Shown: positions 1 to 5,912 of the stretch, in pieces
Position numbering within the stretch: position 1 is the first letter of the stretch
Layout of the letters: each line of letters opens with the position of its first letter
Assembly: GCA_964369635.1 (NCBI GenBank)
Contig: CAYJGN010000065.1
Span: 1-7,639 of the forward strand
DNA length: 7,639 nt
DNA from: CAYJGN01 sp964369635
Lineage (GTDB): Bacteria; Bacillota; Clostridia; Oscillospirales; Ruminococcaceae
Reading direction: 5' to 3'
The notes under the pieces: generated by a model
Seen by the model: the letters and a program-made list of their open reading frames with translations, nothing else
What the model was told of the DNA's origin: nothing
Database searches by the model: none
Made by a program: the position numbers and the translations under genes

Positions 1-271
1 AGAGATCCATCTCAAGAACATCAACGCCCATTTCAAAACTCTCTTCGAATGCCATAACGGTATTCTCAGGATACAGGTGTTTTGCTCCACCATGCGAAAT
101 AACAAGAGGTGCCGCACCCTCTTCTATTTTAAAGTTCGATTCACCCGAAAATCCTCTGTACGGCAGTATCTGCAACAGAACATAAACCACTAAAAATGCT
201 GCGAGTGATATTAAAACTATCTTTTTTTTAGAAATCTTGGTTTCGCTTTTCCCATTTACCTCTTTATTCAT
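1..271 (-). CDS. Membrane-anchored glycerophosphodiester phosphodiesterase, N-terminal part (cut by window edge)
   Basis: My own translation from the ATG at 271 gives 90 residues before the left edge. A lysine-rich cytoplasmic start (MNKEVNGKSETKISKKK) is followed by one membrane segment at about residues 18-36, then the opening of a GDPD TIM barrel: SHGGA at 59-63, PENT at 68-71 and EMD at 87-89. In this family the first His (H60) is catalytic, and E87 and D89 match the metal ligands of the ExD motif. The family hydrolyses glycerophosphodiesters to glycerol-3-phosphate and an alcohol. With one N-terminal anchor the catalytic domain should face outside. The usual HRG is HGG here. The start follows the translocase stop by 9 bases, with AGAGG six bases upstream of the ATG, so the two genes are co-transcribed. 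The fold call is firm; substrate and C-terminal half are unseen. Confidence 0.88.
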   Translation of the reverse strand, partial: MNKEVNGKSETKISKKKIVLISLAAFLVVYVLLQILPYRGFSGESNFKIEEGAAPLVISHGGAKHLYPENTVMAFEESFEMGVDVLEMDL

Positions 272-280
272 CTAAAACCT

Positions 281-1123
281 CTATTTAACAAGTTTTTCAA
301 TTCCAACAACAACTCCGCCACCAACAGCTGCTGCTACAACTGAAGTTGCTATGGTCATGATATCATAGGTTGCGTCAAACGGTACTATCATAATACAACT
401 TGCAATAACAAGACCAAATATAAGGCTCATTGTTGCTCTGTGGTTTTTCTTTAGCGCGTATGCTGTAACTTTTGAGCTCAAGACAATACCGAGTAGAATC
501 CCAAAGAATAAAAATCCAAGAGGAATTAAAACTATCGTCTCAAACGAAGTAACATTTGCAACAAGTGAATTAAAGAGATAATATTCACCAATTATTAAAA
601 GCAGCATACTTCCGCTAACACCGGGAATAAACATCGCAGCGCCTGCTATAATACCAAGGAAAACCATCTTCACGAGATAAAGTAGCTCAATCGGCGGAAA
701 TTCAGTTATAATCATATCTGTTTCAACTGGTGCTAAAAGCACCATCGCAAGTATTATAACAGCACCTATTGCAAACGGTATTATGCTAACTTTTTCTTTT
801 GGCATCTCTTTTCTCTTAAGTATTGGAATTGAAAAAGCAATCATACCAAAAAAACAAAATTTTGTCTGGGTTGGGAAGTTTGCAAGGGCATATTCCATAA
901 TGTTTGCAAAAGCCACAAGTCCTATCAAAACACCAATTAAAAGAATTCCCAGAAATTTTAGATGTTTTACCTTGCTCTTAATGCTGCTCTTTGATAAAAT
1001 TTCGCTAATTGCCGTCATAATAGGGCCAAATATACCGAAGATAACCATCATCGTGCCACCACTGACGCCAGGGATAATATTCGCTATACCGACAACAAAA
1101 CCACCTATAATAAGTTTTAACAT
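281..1123 (-). CDS. popT: DUF368 family polyprenyl-phosphate (undecaprenyl phosphate) translocase, PopT-like
   Basis: A 280-residue, very hydrophobic protein with seven to eight membrane or re-entrant segments (about 3-32, 56-78, 89-101, 113-131, 147-182, 195-217, 230-248, 255-276). Its hallmark is two matching motifs, PGVSGGT at 18-24 and PGVSGS at 167-172, each within a glycine-rich hydrophobic hairpin, which fits an internally duplicated DUF368 transporter. DUF368 proteins have been shown to return the C55-phosphate carrier lipid from the outer to the inner face of the membrane, so it can be reused for peptidoglycan and teichoic acid synthesis. I chose ATG 1123 because GAGGG lies five bases upstream; ATG 1135, four codons earlier, has its AGGA almost touching it. 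Length is normal for the family. It heads an operon with the phosphodiesterase gene. Family assignment is firm; the lipid specificity is inferred from the family. Confidence 0.9.
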   Translation of the reverse strand: MLKLIIGGFVVGIANIIPGVSGGTMMVIFGIFGPIMTAISEILSKSSIKSKVKHLKFLGILLIGVLIGLVAFANIMEYALANFPTQTKFCFFGMIAFSIPILKRKEMPKEKVSIIPFAIGAVIILAMVLLAPVETDMIITEFPPIELLYLVKMVFLGIIAGAAMFIPGVSGSMLLLIIGEYYLFNSLVANVTSFETIVLIPLGFLFFGILLGIVLSSKVTAYALKKNHRATMSLIFGLVIASCIMIVPFDATYDIMTIATSVVAAAVGGGVVVGIEKLVK

Positions 1124-1149
1124 AAATACCCTCATATCCTCATAAATTA

Positions 1150-1169
1150 TGGCAGAAAAACTTCTGCCA
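1150..1169 (-). promoter_or_regulatory. Leader hairpin just upstream of the popT-like gene
   Basis: A perfect 8-bp inverted repeat, TGGCAGAA / TTCTGCCA, with a 4-base loop. It lies immediately after the predicted transcription start and about 15 bases before the GAGGG ribosome binding site. No U-run follows on the minus strand, so it is not a terminator. It could protect the 5' end of the mRNA or be an operator for a dimeric repressor; the sequence does not decide. Confidence 0.5.
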
Positions 1170-1177
1170 ACTGCTAT

Positions 1178-1207
1178 ATTTTAACATATATAAGATAGAA
1201 TTTGCAA
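1178..1207 (-). promoter_or_regulatory. Promoter of the popT-like/GDPD operon
   Basis: On the minus strand a -35-like TTGCAA (1207-1202) is followed after 18 bases by TAAAAT (1183-1178), which is preceded by TG at -15/-14 (TGTTAAAAT). Transcription should begin near 1171, directly at the leader hairpin, giving a leader of about 48 bases. Confidence 0.55.
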
Positions 1208-1285
1208 GAAAAAGAAGTAAATATTAAAAGGCGAGTAAAACTATTATTTCCAATATATAAAATCCGCTATGTTTGATTGCTGAAA

Positions 1286-1412
1286 TGTTTTGGTGGTTGG
1301 GCGGTTTGGTGTTTGGACGGTTTGGTGTTTTGGTGGTTTTGGTTGGTTTTGATGTTTTGGTTGGTTTTGGTGTTTTGGTTGGTTTTGGTGTTTTGGTGGT
1401 TTGGGAGGTTTG
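1286..1412 (+). repeat. G/T-only tandem repeat (9-bp period, 18-bp higher-order unit)
   Basis: The plus strand is almost purely G and T from about 1286 to 1412. Its core, 1327-1407, is nine units of a 9-bp motif of the form gttttggtg / gttttggtt. Adjacent units pair into an 18-bp unit (gttttggttggttttggt) at 1336-1353, 1354-1371, 1372-1389 and, degenerate, 1390-1407. Before 1327 a looser form (gtttggtg, gtttggacg) continues. The closely spaced GG pairs could form two-tier G-quadruplexes. Read on the minus strand the 9-bp period gives runs of Thr-Lys-Thr-Pro-Lys-Pro, but the frames lack an ATG start with a ribosome binding site, so I treat the tract as non-coding. Confidence 0.85.
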
Positions 1413-1515
1413 CTCTGACCGCGCCCCCGCAGGGACGATTTCATAATCGTCCTCGTCGCACAAAGTGCGACAAAACGCACTTTGTGCGTTTTCTGCGGGG
1501 CGCTGGCAGGCTAAA
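1409..1515. repeat. Cloverleaf-like nested palindrome (MITE/BIME-like or structured RNA element)
   Basis: A GC-rich island in AT-rich surroundings folds almost completely. The outer stem pairs 1421-1432 (gcgcccccgcag) with 1493-1503 (ctgcggggcgc), one C being bulged. It extends outward as 1409-1420 with 1505-1515, interrupted only by single bulged bases (1418, 1414, 1504, 1512). Inside are three perfect hairpins: ggacgatt-tcat-aatcgtcc (1433-1452), gtcgcac-aaa-gtgcgac (1455-1471) and aaaacgcac-ttt-gtgcgtttt (1472-1492). Only two bases (1453-1454) of the interior are left unpaired outside loops. The second and third hairpins can also pair with each other, since cgcacaaagtgcg at 1457-1469 is the exact reverse complement of 1476-1488. 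No transposase is present. It resembles short mobile palindromic repeats, but I do not recognise the family. Confidence 0.8.
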
Positions 1516-1711
1516 ACTCAAATTCTTTTATAACAAAAAAGCAACTTCGCAAAAACTCTAAATTTCGCAAACAAAATCACCACTTTTAAATATTAAAAAA
1601 GTTTAAATATCAGAAACCTTGCAAAAAACTATAAAACTATGGCAAATCCATTATTGCTAAAACGATCGAGAATCTCAAAATATTATCTGCGCGCAACCTT
1701 TAGTTTTCCAT
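1516..1711. other. AT-rich intergenic stretch with no recognised feature
   Basis: About 195 bases between the cloverleaf element and the enolase terminator. It is rich in A-runs, with ttcgcaaa occurring twice (near 1546 and 1564). I see no open reading frame, tRNA, convincing promoter or strong hairpin here. Confidence 0.6.
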
Positions 1712-1742
1712 AAAAAATACGCTGCAAGAAAATCTCACAGCG
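1712..1742 (-). terminator. Intrinsic terminator of enolase
   Basis: On the minus strand, CGCTGTGAGA (1742-1733) pairs with TCTTGCAGCG (1729-1720) around a 3-base loop, a 10-bp stem with two adjacent G-U pairs. TATTTTTT follows, with the T-run at 1717-1712. It begins 24 bases past the enolase stop. Confidence 0.88.
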
Positions 1743-1765
1743 CATTAATTTATTGGTTATAAGGA

Positions 1766-3061
1766 TTAGTCAACGTTGTAAAAACAGTCAATACCCTGAT
1801 ACTCAGCTACACAGCCAAGCTCGTCCTCGATGCGGATAAGTTGGTTGTACTTCGCAATACGGTCAGTACGGCTCATTGAACCTGTTTTAATCTGGCCTGC
1901 ATTAAATCCAACAGCGATATCAGCAATAGTTGTATCTTCTGTCTCACCTGAACGATGTGAAACAACGCATGTGTAACCAGCTTTTTTCGCCATTTCCATA
2001 GCGTCGAAAGTTTCAGTTAGCGAACCAACCTGGTTAACTTTTATAAGGATTGAGTTTGCAATACCTTTCTCAATACCCTCTTTTAGAATTCTTGGGTTTG
2101 TAACAAATAGGTCGTCACCAACAAGCTGAACTTTTTTGCCAAGTCTGTCTGTTAGTTTTTTCCAACCATCCCAGTCGCTCTCACCAAGTCCGTCCTCGAT
2201 TGAAACGATAGGATATTTCTCACACCAAGCAGCATACATCTCGATTAGCTCTTCAGTTGTTTTTGTTCCGCCGCCTGATTTTTTTAGCTCATACATACCT
2301 GTTTCTTTGTTGTGGAACTCTGAAGCCGCAACGTCCATAGCGATACAGATATCTTTACCTGGAACATATCCAGCAGCTTTTATAGCCTCAACGATTAGCT
2401 GAAGTGGCTCTTCATTTCCATCATTACAGCTTGGAGCAAATCCGCCCTCGTCGCCAACGTTTGTGTTGTAGCCTTTAGCTTTTAGAACGCTTCTTAGGTT
2501 GTGGAATGTTTCAGCACCCATACGAAGTGACTCTTTGATGTTTTTAGCGCCAACAGGCATAATCATAAACTCTTGGAAGTCAACAGTTGAGTCTGCGTGG
2601 CTACCACCATTTACAACGTTCATCATAGGAACAGGTAGAGTTTTTCCGTTGAATCCGCCGAGGTATTTGTATAGAGGCATACCATATAGGTCTGCTGCTG
2701 CATGCGCACAAGCCATTGAAACACCAAGGATTGAGTTTGCGCCGACATTTGATTTAAAGTCTGTTCCATCAAGATCAAGCATAGCTTTGTCGATAGCGTT
2801 TTGATTTGTAACGTCCATACCGATAATAACCGGTGCAATTTTCTCGTTTACGTTCTCAACTGCTTTTAGAACGCCTTTTCCAAGGTAGCGAGCTTTGTCG
2901 CCATCGCGAAGCTCTAAAGCCTCTCTCTCACCTGTTGAAGCACCTGATGGTACCATAGCACGGCCAAAAGCGCCCATCTCTGTTGTAACTTCAACTTCAA
3001 TTGTTGGGTTACCGCGTGAATCAATAACTTCACGAGCATAAACTTTACTGATAATAGACAT
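1766..3061 (-). CDS. eno: Enolase (phosphopyruvate hydratase)
   Basis: The 431-residue product is full length for bacterial enolase. It interconverts 2-phosphoglycerate and phosphoenolpyruvate in glycolysis, in the cytoplasm, with Mg2+. Key residues are visible: the N-terminal ARxVxDSRGNPT stretch, H155 in NGGSHAD, E205 in GDEGGF, metal ligands D243 (AMDVAASEF), E289 (SIEDGL) and D316 (VGDDLFVTN), catalytic K341 (LIKVNQVGS), the signature SHRSGETEDT at 368-377, and K392 near the end. GGAGG lies seven bases upstream of the ATG. It forms a one-gene unit with a strong promoter and its own terminator, rather than the gap-pgk-tpi-gpm-eno cluster common in Firmicutes. Its regular, preferred codon use fits a highly expressed gene. 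No anomalies. Confidence 0.99.
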   Translation of the reverse strand: MSIISKVYAREVIDSRGNPTIEVEVTTEMGAFGRAMVPSGASTGEREALELRDGDKARYLGKGVLKAVENVNEKIAPVIIGMDVTNQNAIDKAMLDLDGTDFKSNVGANSILGVSMACAHAAADLYGMPLYKYLGGFNGKTLPVPMMNVVNGGSHADSTVDFQEFMIMPVGAKNIKESLRMGAETFHNLRSVLKAKGYNTNVGDEGGFAPSCNDGNEEPLQLIVEAIKAAGYVPGKDICIAMDVAASEFHNKETGMYELKKSGGGTKTTEELIEMYAAWCEKYPIVSIEDGLGESDWDGWKKLTDRLGKKVQLVGDDLFVTNPRILKEGIEKGIANSILIKVNQVGSLTETFDAMEMAKKAGYTCVVSHRSGETEDTTIADIAVGFNAGQIKTGSMSRTDRIAKYNQLIRIEDELGCVAEYQGIDCFYNVD

Positions 3062-3105
3062 TTAACATCCTCCAAAATTTATAATAGTATTTTGTTTCCG
3101 TTAAA

Positions 3106-3134
3106 ATTATAACACATTGTTTTTGACAAGTAAA
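3106..3134 (-). promoter_or_regulatory. Promoter of eno
   Basis: On the minus strand, TTTACT (3134-3129), a 17-base spacer, then a perfect TATAAT (3111-3106) preceded by TG (TGTTATAAT). The start should lie near 3099, giving a leader of about 38 bases that contains the GGAGG site. Confidence 0.75.
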
Positions 3135-3182
3135 GAGCAAAACCCTTTGAAATTGGTTAAATTTGTGTGACTAACATGTAAT

Positions 3183-3224
3183 AAAAAAACATAAAAAACA
3201 CAATACTTAACTGCATCGTGTTTT
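3183..3224 (-). terminator. Intrinsic terminator of the EAL-domain gene
   Basis: On the minus strand an 11-bp stem (AAAACACGATG, 3224-3214, with TATTGTGTTTT, 3205-3195) closes an 8-base loop. T-rich sequence follows, including seven Ts at 3189-3183. Two of the pairs are G-U on the minus strand and would be A-C mismatches on the plus strand, so the hairpin belongs to the minus-strand transcript. It separates this gene from the eno promoter. A weaker AT-only hairpin with six Ts (3279-3257) lies closer to the stop codon. Confidence 0.72.
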
Positions 3225-3298
3225 CTTATAATTATTATTCATAACTTGCAAATATCAAAAAATGATATCATGAAATATCTCTTTGCTTTTTGATAAAA

Positions 3299-4561
3299 TT
3301 ACTTCAACTTTTCTATATTGAGTTTCTCAAAAGGCTCTGGCTTTGCAAAATGATAGCCTTGAGCATAATCAACTCCATAGTCCTCTGTTATCTCATGAAT
3401 TTCTTTATTCTCAACAAACTCCGCAACAGTTTCAGACTCGATTAAATCAGCCATGCATTTTATAGACTCTAATATAATCTTGCTATCTTTGCTAACACCC
3501 ACCGTTTTAATAATATCACCATCTATTTTTATAATCTCCGGTTTTAGTGAAATTATTGAAGTATAAGTAGCATAGCCAACACCAAAATCATCAACAGCTA
3601 TTTTGCAACCAATTTTACGCACTTCTCTTAAAAAATCAAAAAGCATATCATTTTTATTAGAGTTATAGTTTTCAGTCTCAACAAACTCAACTATTACCCT
3701 TTTTGGATTTGGATGCTCTTTCAACCTTTCAATTAACCAACTTCTAAACTCATCCGATTGGATATCGAGTAGCGAAATATTAAAACTAATATCACTATCA
3801 ATATCTGCAAAATCATTCAAAGCTTTGTCTATAACTATTTTGCTCAGCGCAAGATACATCTTAAGCGTCTTCGCAGCATCTAAAAAAGCACCTGGCGGAT
3901 AAACTTTGTCATCTTTATCATACACCCGCATTAGCGTTTCATATTTAGTTATCTTATTTGTTTTGTTGCAATATATACCCTGATAAAAAGGCACAACTTT
4001 GTCATTTTCAATAGCATAGTTTAAAAGATCTAAAATCTTAACATTCTCTTCCTGCGCTGCTAAAAGTTTTTCTCTTTCATCTTTAGCCACAATAAAATTG
4101 TTTTGCATATCTTTATTTACATAGTAAGCACTCAAAACTTTATCAATAAGGTGGTCACCCTCTGCAACAGCAAATCTCGAGATACCGCTAAGGCCTGTCT
4201 GCTTGCCGCGAATGAGCTCATACTGCTCATGATTCATCTTCATAAGATTGTAAAAATCGTCATAGCTAATACTATCATCAGCAACAGCCATAAATGTCTT
4301 ATATGTGTGGATATAAACATGGATGATATTATCTATACCCATCATCTTATATGCTTGATTTCCCATAGCCAAAACTTCAGCACTTGTCCTGTTGTATCTC
4401 TCTTCACCGAAAGTTGCTATCATCATGTCTGCATTAATTACTTCAGTCATGCAAATTTTATTAAAATTTTTCGTCTTACTATCAATTAGAAACTGCTCAT
4501 AACTTAAGATATTAAATCTGCTATCAAATATTTTTCCATTTTGATTTTCTGTAGTATTCAT
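3299..4561 (-). CDS. Cyclic-di-GMP phosphodiesterase: degenerate GGDEF domain plus EAL domain
   Basis: The product is 420 residues from ATG 4561; numbers below count from the upstream in-frame ATG at 4612 (add 17). Residues about 28-180 have the layout of a GGDEF domain but no GGDEF signature, so no cyclase activity is expected. Residues about 190-437 are an EAL domain with the catalytic set intact: ETLMR at 225-229 (an ExLxR form of EAL), N278, E309 and E312, DDFG at 341-344, K362, E398 and Q418. The family cleaves c-di-GMP to pGpG. No membrane segment or signal peptide is seen, so it should be cytoplasmic. I chose ATG 4561 because GAAAGG lies six bases upstream, and because the predicted promoter would start transcription after the 4612 ATG. 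The degenerate domain may sense or dimerise; that is inference. Confidence 0.9.
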   Translation of the reverse strand: MNTTENQNGKIFDSRFNILSYEQFLIDSKTKNFNKICMTEVINADMMIATFGEERYNRTSAEVLAMGNQAYKMMGIDNIIHVYIHTYKTFMAVADDSISYDDFYNLMKMNHEQYELIRGKQTGLSGISRFAVAEGDHLIDKVLSAYYVNKDMQNNFIVAKDEREKLLAAQEENVKILDLLNYAIENDKVVPFYQGIYCNKTNKITKYETLMRVYDKDDKVYPPGAFLDAAKTLKMYLALSKIVIDKALNDFADIDSDISFNISLLDIQSDEFRSWLIERLKEHPNPKRVIVEFVETENYNSNKNDMLFDFLREVRKIGCKIAVDDFGVGYATYTSIISLKPEIIKIDGDIIKTVGVSKDSKIILESIKCMADLIESETVAEFVENKEIHEITEDYGVDYAQGYHFAKPEPFEKLNIEKLK

Positions 4562-4596
4562 ATTATACCTTTCAAACAAATCATTTTTATTACCTA

Positions 4597-4625
4597 ATTG
4601 TATCACTTCCATAACTCTATTACAA
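4597..4625 (-). promoter_or_regulatory. Promoter of the EAL-domain gene
   Basis: On the minus strand, TTGTAA (4625-4620), a 17-base spacer and TACAAT (4602-4597) with an upstream TG (TGATACAAT). The start would be near 4590, downstream of the longest possible start codon at 4612. That supports ATG 4561 as the true start, with a leader of about 30 bases. Confidence 0.6.
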
Positions 4626-4673
4626 GCAGTTATTTATTAAAATTTATTTTAGTTGAGCTGAAAATTAACTGCT
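4625..4673. repeat. Separated inverted repeat flanking the EAL promoter
   Basis: Perfect 8-bp arms agcagtta (4625-4632) and taactgct (4666-4673) have centres about 41 bp apart, close to four helical turns. The left arm touches the -35 hexamer of the EAL-gene promoter. This could be a pair of regulator sites or chance in AT-rich DNA. Confidence 0.35.
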
Positions 4674-4676
4674 CAA
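4653..4676 (-). terminator. Weak terminator-like hairpin after the MBL gene
   Basis: On the minus strand, TTGAGC (4676-4671) pairs with GCTCAA (4658-4653) around a 12-base loop, ten bases past the stop codon. The sequence after it is only AT-rich, without a clean U-run, so read-through into the EAL gene is likely. Confidence 0.3.
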
Positions 4677-4685
4677 AAACAAGGG

Positions 4686-5552
4686 CTATTGTCTGCTTAA
4701 CCTCTTTAAATTCCCTTCAACAAACGAAGTGATATTCTCAATATCAGTGTCGGAAGGTTCTCTACCATAAATTTTTGCAAAGTTTTCGCATGCTGCATCT
4801 TTTGAAGTAATATCACCAACTGCCTTTCCAGCAATTCTTAAGTCTTTACAAAACTCTGTAAACTCTTCCTTTTTTTGATAATCCCAGTGAGAATTAATAT
4901 AGTGCAGACAGTCGTAACTTTGCACATCTGAAAGCCTTCTATCGATATCAGCTAAATCATAACTCCAAGGCCCTAAAAATAGCTCCTGACAAATTCCATC
5001 TCCTAAAAACAAAACTTTGCTTTCATTAACATAAAGACAGATACTATCTTCTGAGTGTTCGCCGCCCAGATGAAAAATCTCAACTGAAACCCCACCTAAA
5101 TCTATCTGCAACTTATCTGAAACTAAGATGTTCGGTATTGCTATTTTTATGCTATCACGCTCATCTGGCATAAGCTCTTTTCGGATATGTTCTCTGCAAA
5201 AATCTATTTCAAGCCCCTGCTCTACCCTCTCATCAAGCGAAATATCATCCCATTTATAGCTCGATATTTCTTTTAGCATCTTTGCACAGAATGGATGGGA
5301 GATTAAATTTGGAGAATTTATATAATATGCACCAAAAACATGGTCCCAATGCCAGTGAGAGAGAACAGTATAATCTATCGGAAGGTTTGTTATCTCACGC
5401 ACCCCAGCTAAAATCTCGTTTGCATGCTTATATGAGTTTCCGCTGTCATATAGCAGTGCTGAGCTTTTACCAACTACAAGCCCTATTGCCGGTCTATCGG
5501 AATAGTGGTTGTGCGGTAGGTAGTAAATATTTTCGCAAATTTTATTAAACAT
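4686..5552 (-). CDS. MBL-fold metallohydrolase, substrate unknown
   Basis: A 288-residue soluble protein of the metallo-beta-lactamase superfamily. It carries the binuclear metal set in order: HWHWDH at 66-71 (H66, H68, D70, H71), H166 in GGEHSEDS, D185 in FLGDGI and H222 in NSHWD. The N-terminal half has the expected alternating strands (GLVVG, SALLYDSG, DYTVLSHWHWD). The C-terminal about 60 residues after the last His form a charged helical tail, ending in a segment (PSDTDIENITSFVEGNLKRL) that resembles nothing I can name. Members include glyoxalase II-like thioesterases, lactonases and other hydrolases; the sequence does not choose among them. No signal peptide, so cytoplasmic. AAAGGA lies about ten bases before the ATG, slightly far. 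It has its own promoter and is divergent from the lipoprotein gene. Confidence 0.88.
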   Translation of the reverse strand: MFNKICENIYYLPHNHYSDRPAIGLVVGKSSALLYDSGNSYKHANEILAGVREITNLPIDYTVLSHWHWDHVFGAYYINSPNLISHPFCAKMLKEISSYKWDDISLDERVEQGLEIDFCREHIRKELMPDERDSIKIAIPNILVSDKLQIDLGGVSVEIFHLGGEHSEDSICLYVNESKVLFLGDGICQELFLGPWSYDLADIDRRLSDVQSYDCLHYINSHWDYQKKEEFTEFCKDLRIAGKAVGDITSKDAACENFAKIYGREPSDTDIENITSFVEGNLKRLSRQ

Positions 5553-5580
5553 AAAAGATAAATCCTTTCAAACAGCTAAT

Positions 5581-5592
5581 CTATAATTATAG
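5581..5592. repeat. Perfect AT-rich palindrome in the MBL leader
   Basis: CTATAATTATAG is a 12-bp perfect palindrome between the predicted MBL transcription start and its ribosome binding site. It contains a second TATAAT but has no suitable -35 partner. It may be an operator half or chance. Confidence 0.3.
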
Positions 5593-5621
5593 CTCTTTAT
5601 TATATTTAATCTTACTTTAAA

Positions 5622-5650
5622 ATTCTATCACATTCGGCTGAAATTAACAA
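5622..5650 (-). promoter_or_regulatory. Promoter of the MBL-fold gene
   Basis: On the minus strand, TTGTTA (5650-5645), a 17-base spacer and TAGAAT (5627-5622) preceded by TG (TGATAGAAT). The predicted start near 5615 gives a leader of about 60 bases. Confidence 0.55.
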
Positions 5651-5723
5651 ATAAAATCGACAACTTGTTTGAATCGCCTTATTTTTTTAATACGAATTAC
5701 ATTTTAAAGCATGTAACCTAATA

Positions 5724-5747
5724 TAAATGTGCTATTTAGCACATTTA
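5724..5747. repeat. Inverted repeat upstream of the lipoprotein promoter
   Basis: A perfect 10-bp stem, taaatgtgct / agcacattta, with a 4-base loop attt. It ends 16 bases before the extended -10 of the plus-strand promoter, so it covers the -35 region. No U-run follows on either strand, so an operator is more likely than a terminator. Confidence 0.5.
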
Positions 5748-5762
5748 AAATAAAGAAATATT

Positions 5763-5771
5763 TGCTATAAT
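5763..5771 (+). promoter_or_regulatory. Extended -10 promoter of the lipoprotein gene
   Basis: TGCTATAAT is a perfect -10 with the TG extension; there is no good -35, as is common for such promoters. A start near 5778 leaves a leader of about 135 bases before the ATG at 5913. The leader contains a possible hairpin (gttaca near 5854 with tgtaac near 5877). I recognise no riboswitch in it. Confidence 0.55.
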
Positions 5772-5912
5772 TTGTTTGTTAGCAATAATAGCGTTTTATG
5801 TTTTATTTAAGTATAAGTCGCTAAAAATGATATTTGGTAGATTTGTTTGCTATGTTACATCTATTTCCAGAAAATTGTAACGCAGTCTATCTAAATGAAA
5901 GGATGTAAAATA

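Noticed and set aside
783..1145. Plus-strand frame of 120 codons opposite the translocase gene.
   Set aside because: Shadow of a membrane-protein gene with clear family motifs; no ribosome binding site or sensible domain.
1224..1480. Two overlapping minus-strand reading frames of 78-79 codons rich in Thr, Lys, Pro and Gln.
   Set aside because: They start at TTG or GTG within the palindrome, have no ribosome binding site, and consist mostly of the 9-bp repeat read in two frames. The open frames are a by-product of the G/T tract lacking stop codons.
1409..1515. The cloverleaf as a tRNA or an integron attC site.
   Set aside because: Arm lengths, loops and the absence of TTCRA and CCA features exclude a tRNA. 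The RYYYAAC/GTTRRRY cores of attC are not visible.
1277..1561. Plus-strand reading frame of 94 codons rich in Trp, Phe, Leu and Val.
   Set aside because: Low-complexity translation of the same G/T repeat running on through the palindrome, with no ribosome binding site.
3123..3151. A perfect TTGACA on the plus strand at 3123-3128.
   Set aside because: No -10-like hexamer lies 16-18 bases downstream, and no plus-strand gene follows. The motif falls within the eno promoter read backwards.
4103..4489. Plus-strand frame of 128 codons opposite the EAL gene.
   Set aside because: Antisense shadow of a conserved enzyme with intact catalytic motifs; no start signals.
5581..5592. TATAAT within the palindrome as an alternative MBL promoter.
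   Set aside because: The hexamer at the -35 distance is poor, and the upstream TGATAGAAT with TTGTTA at 17 bases is better.
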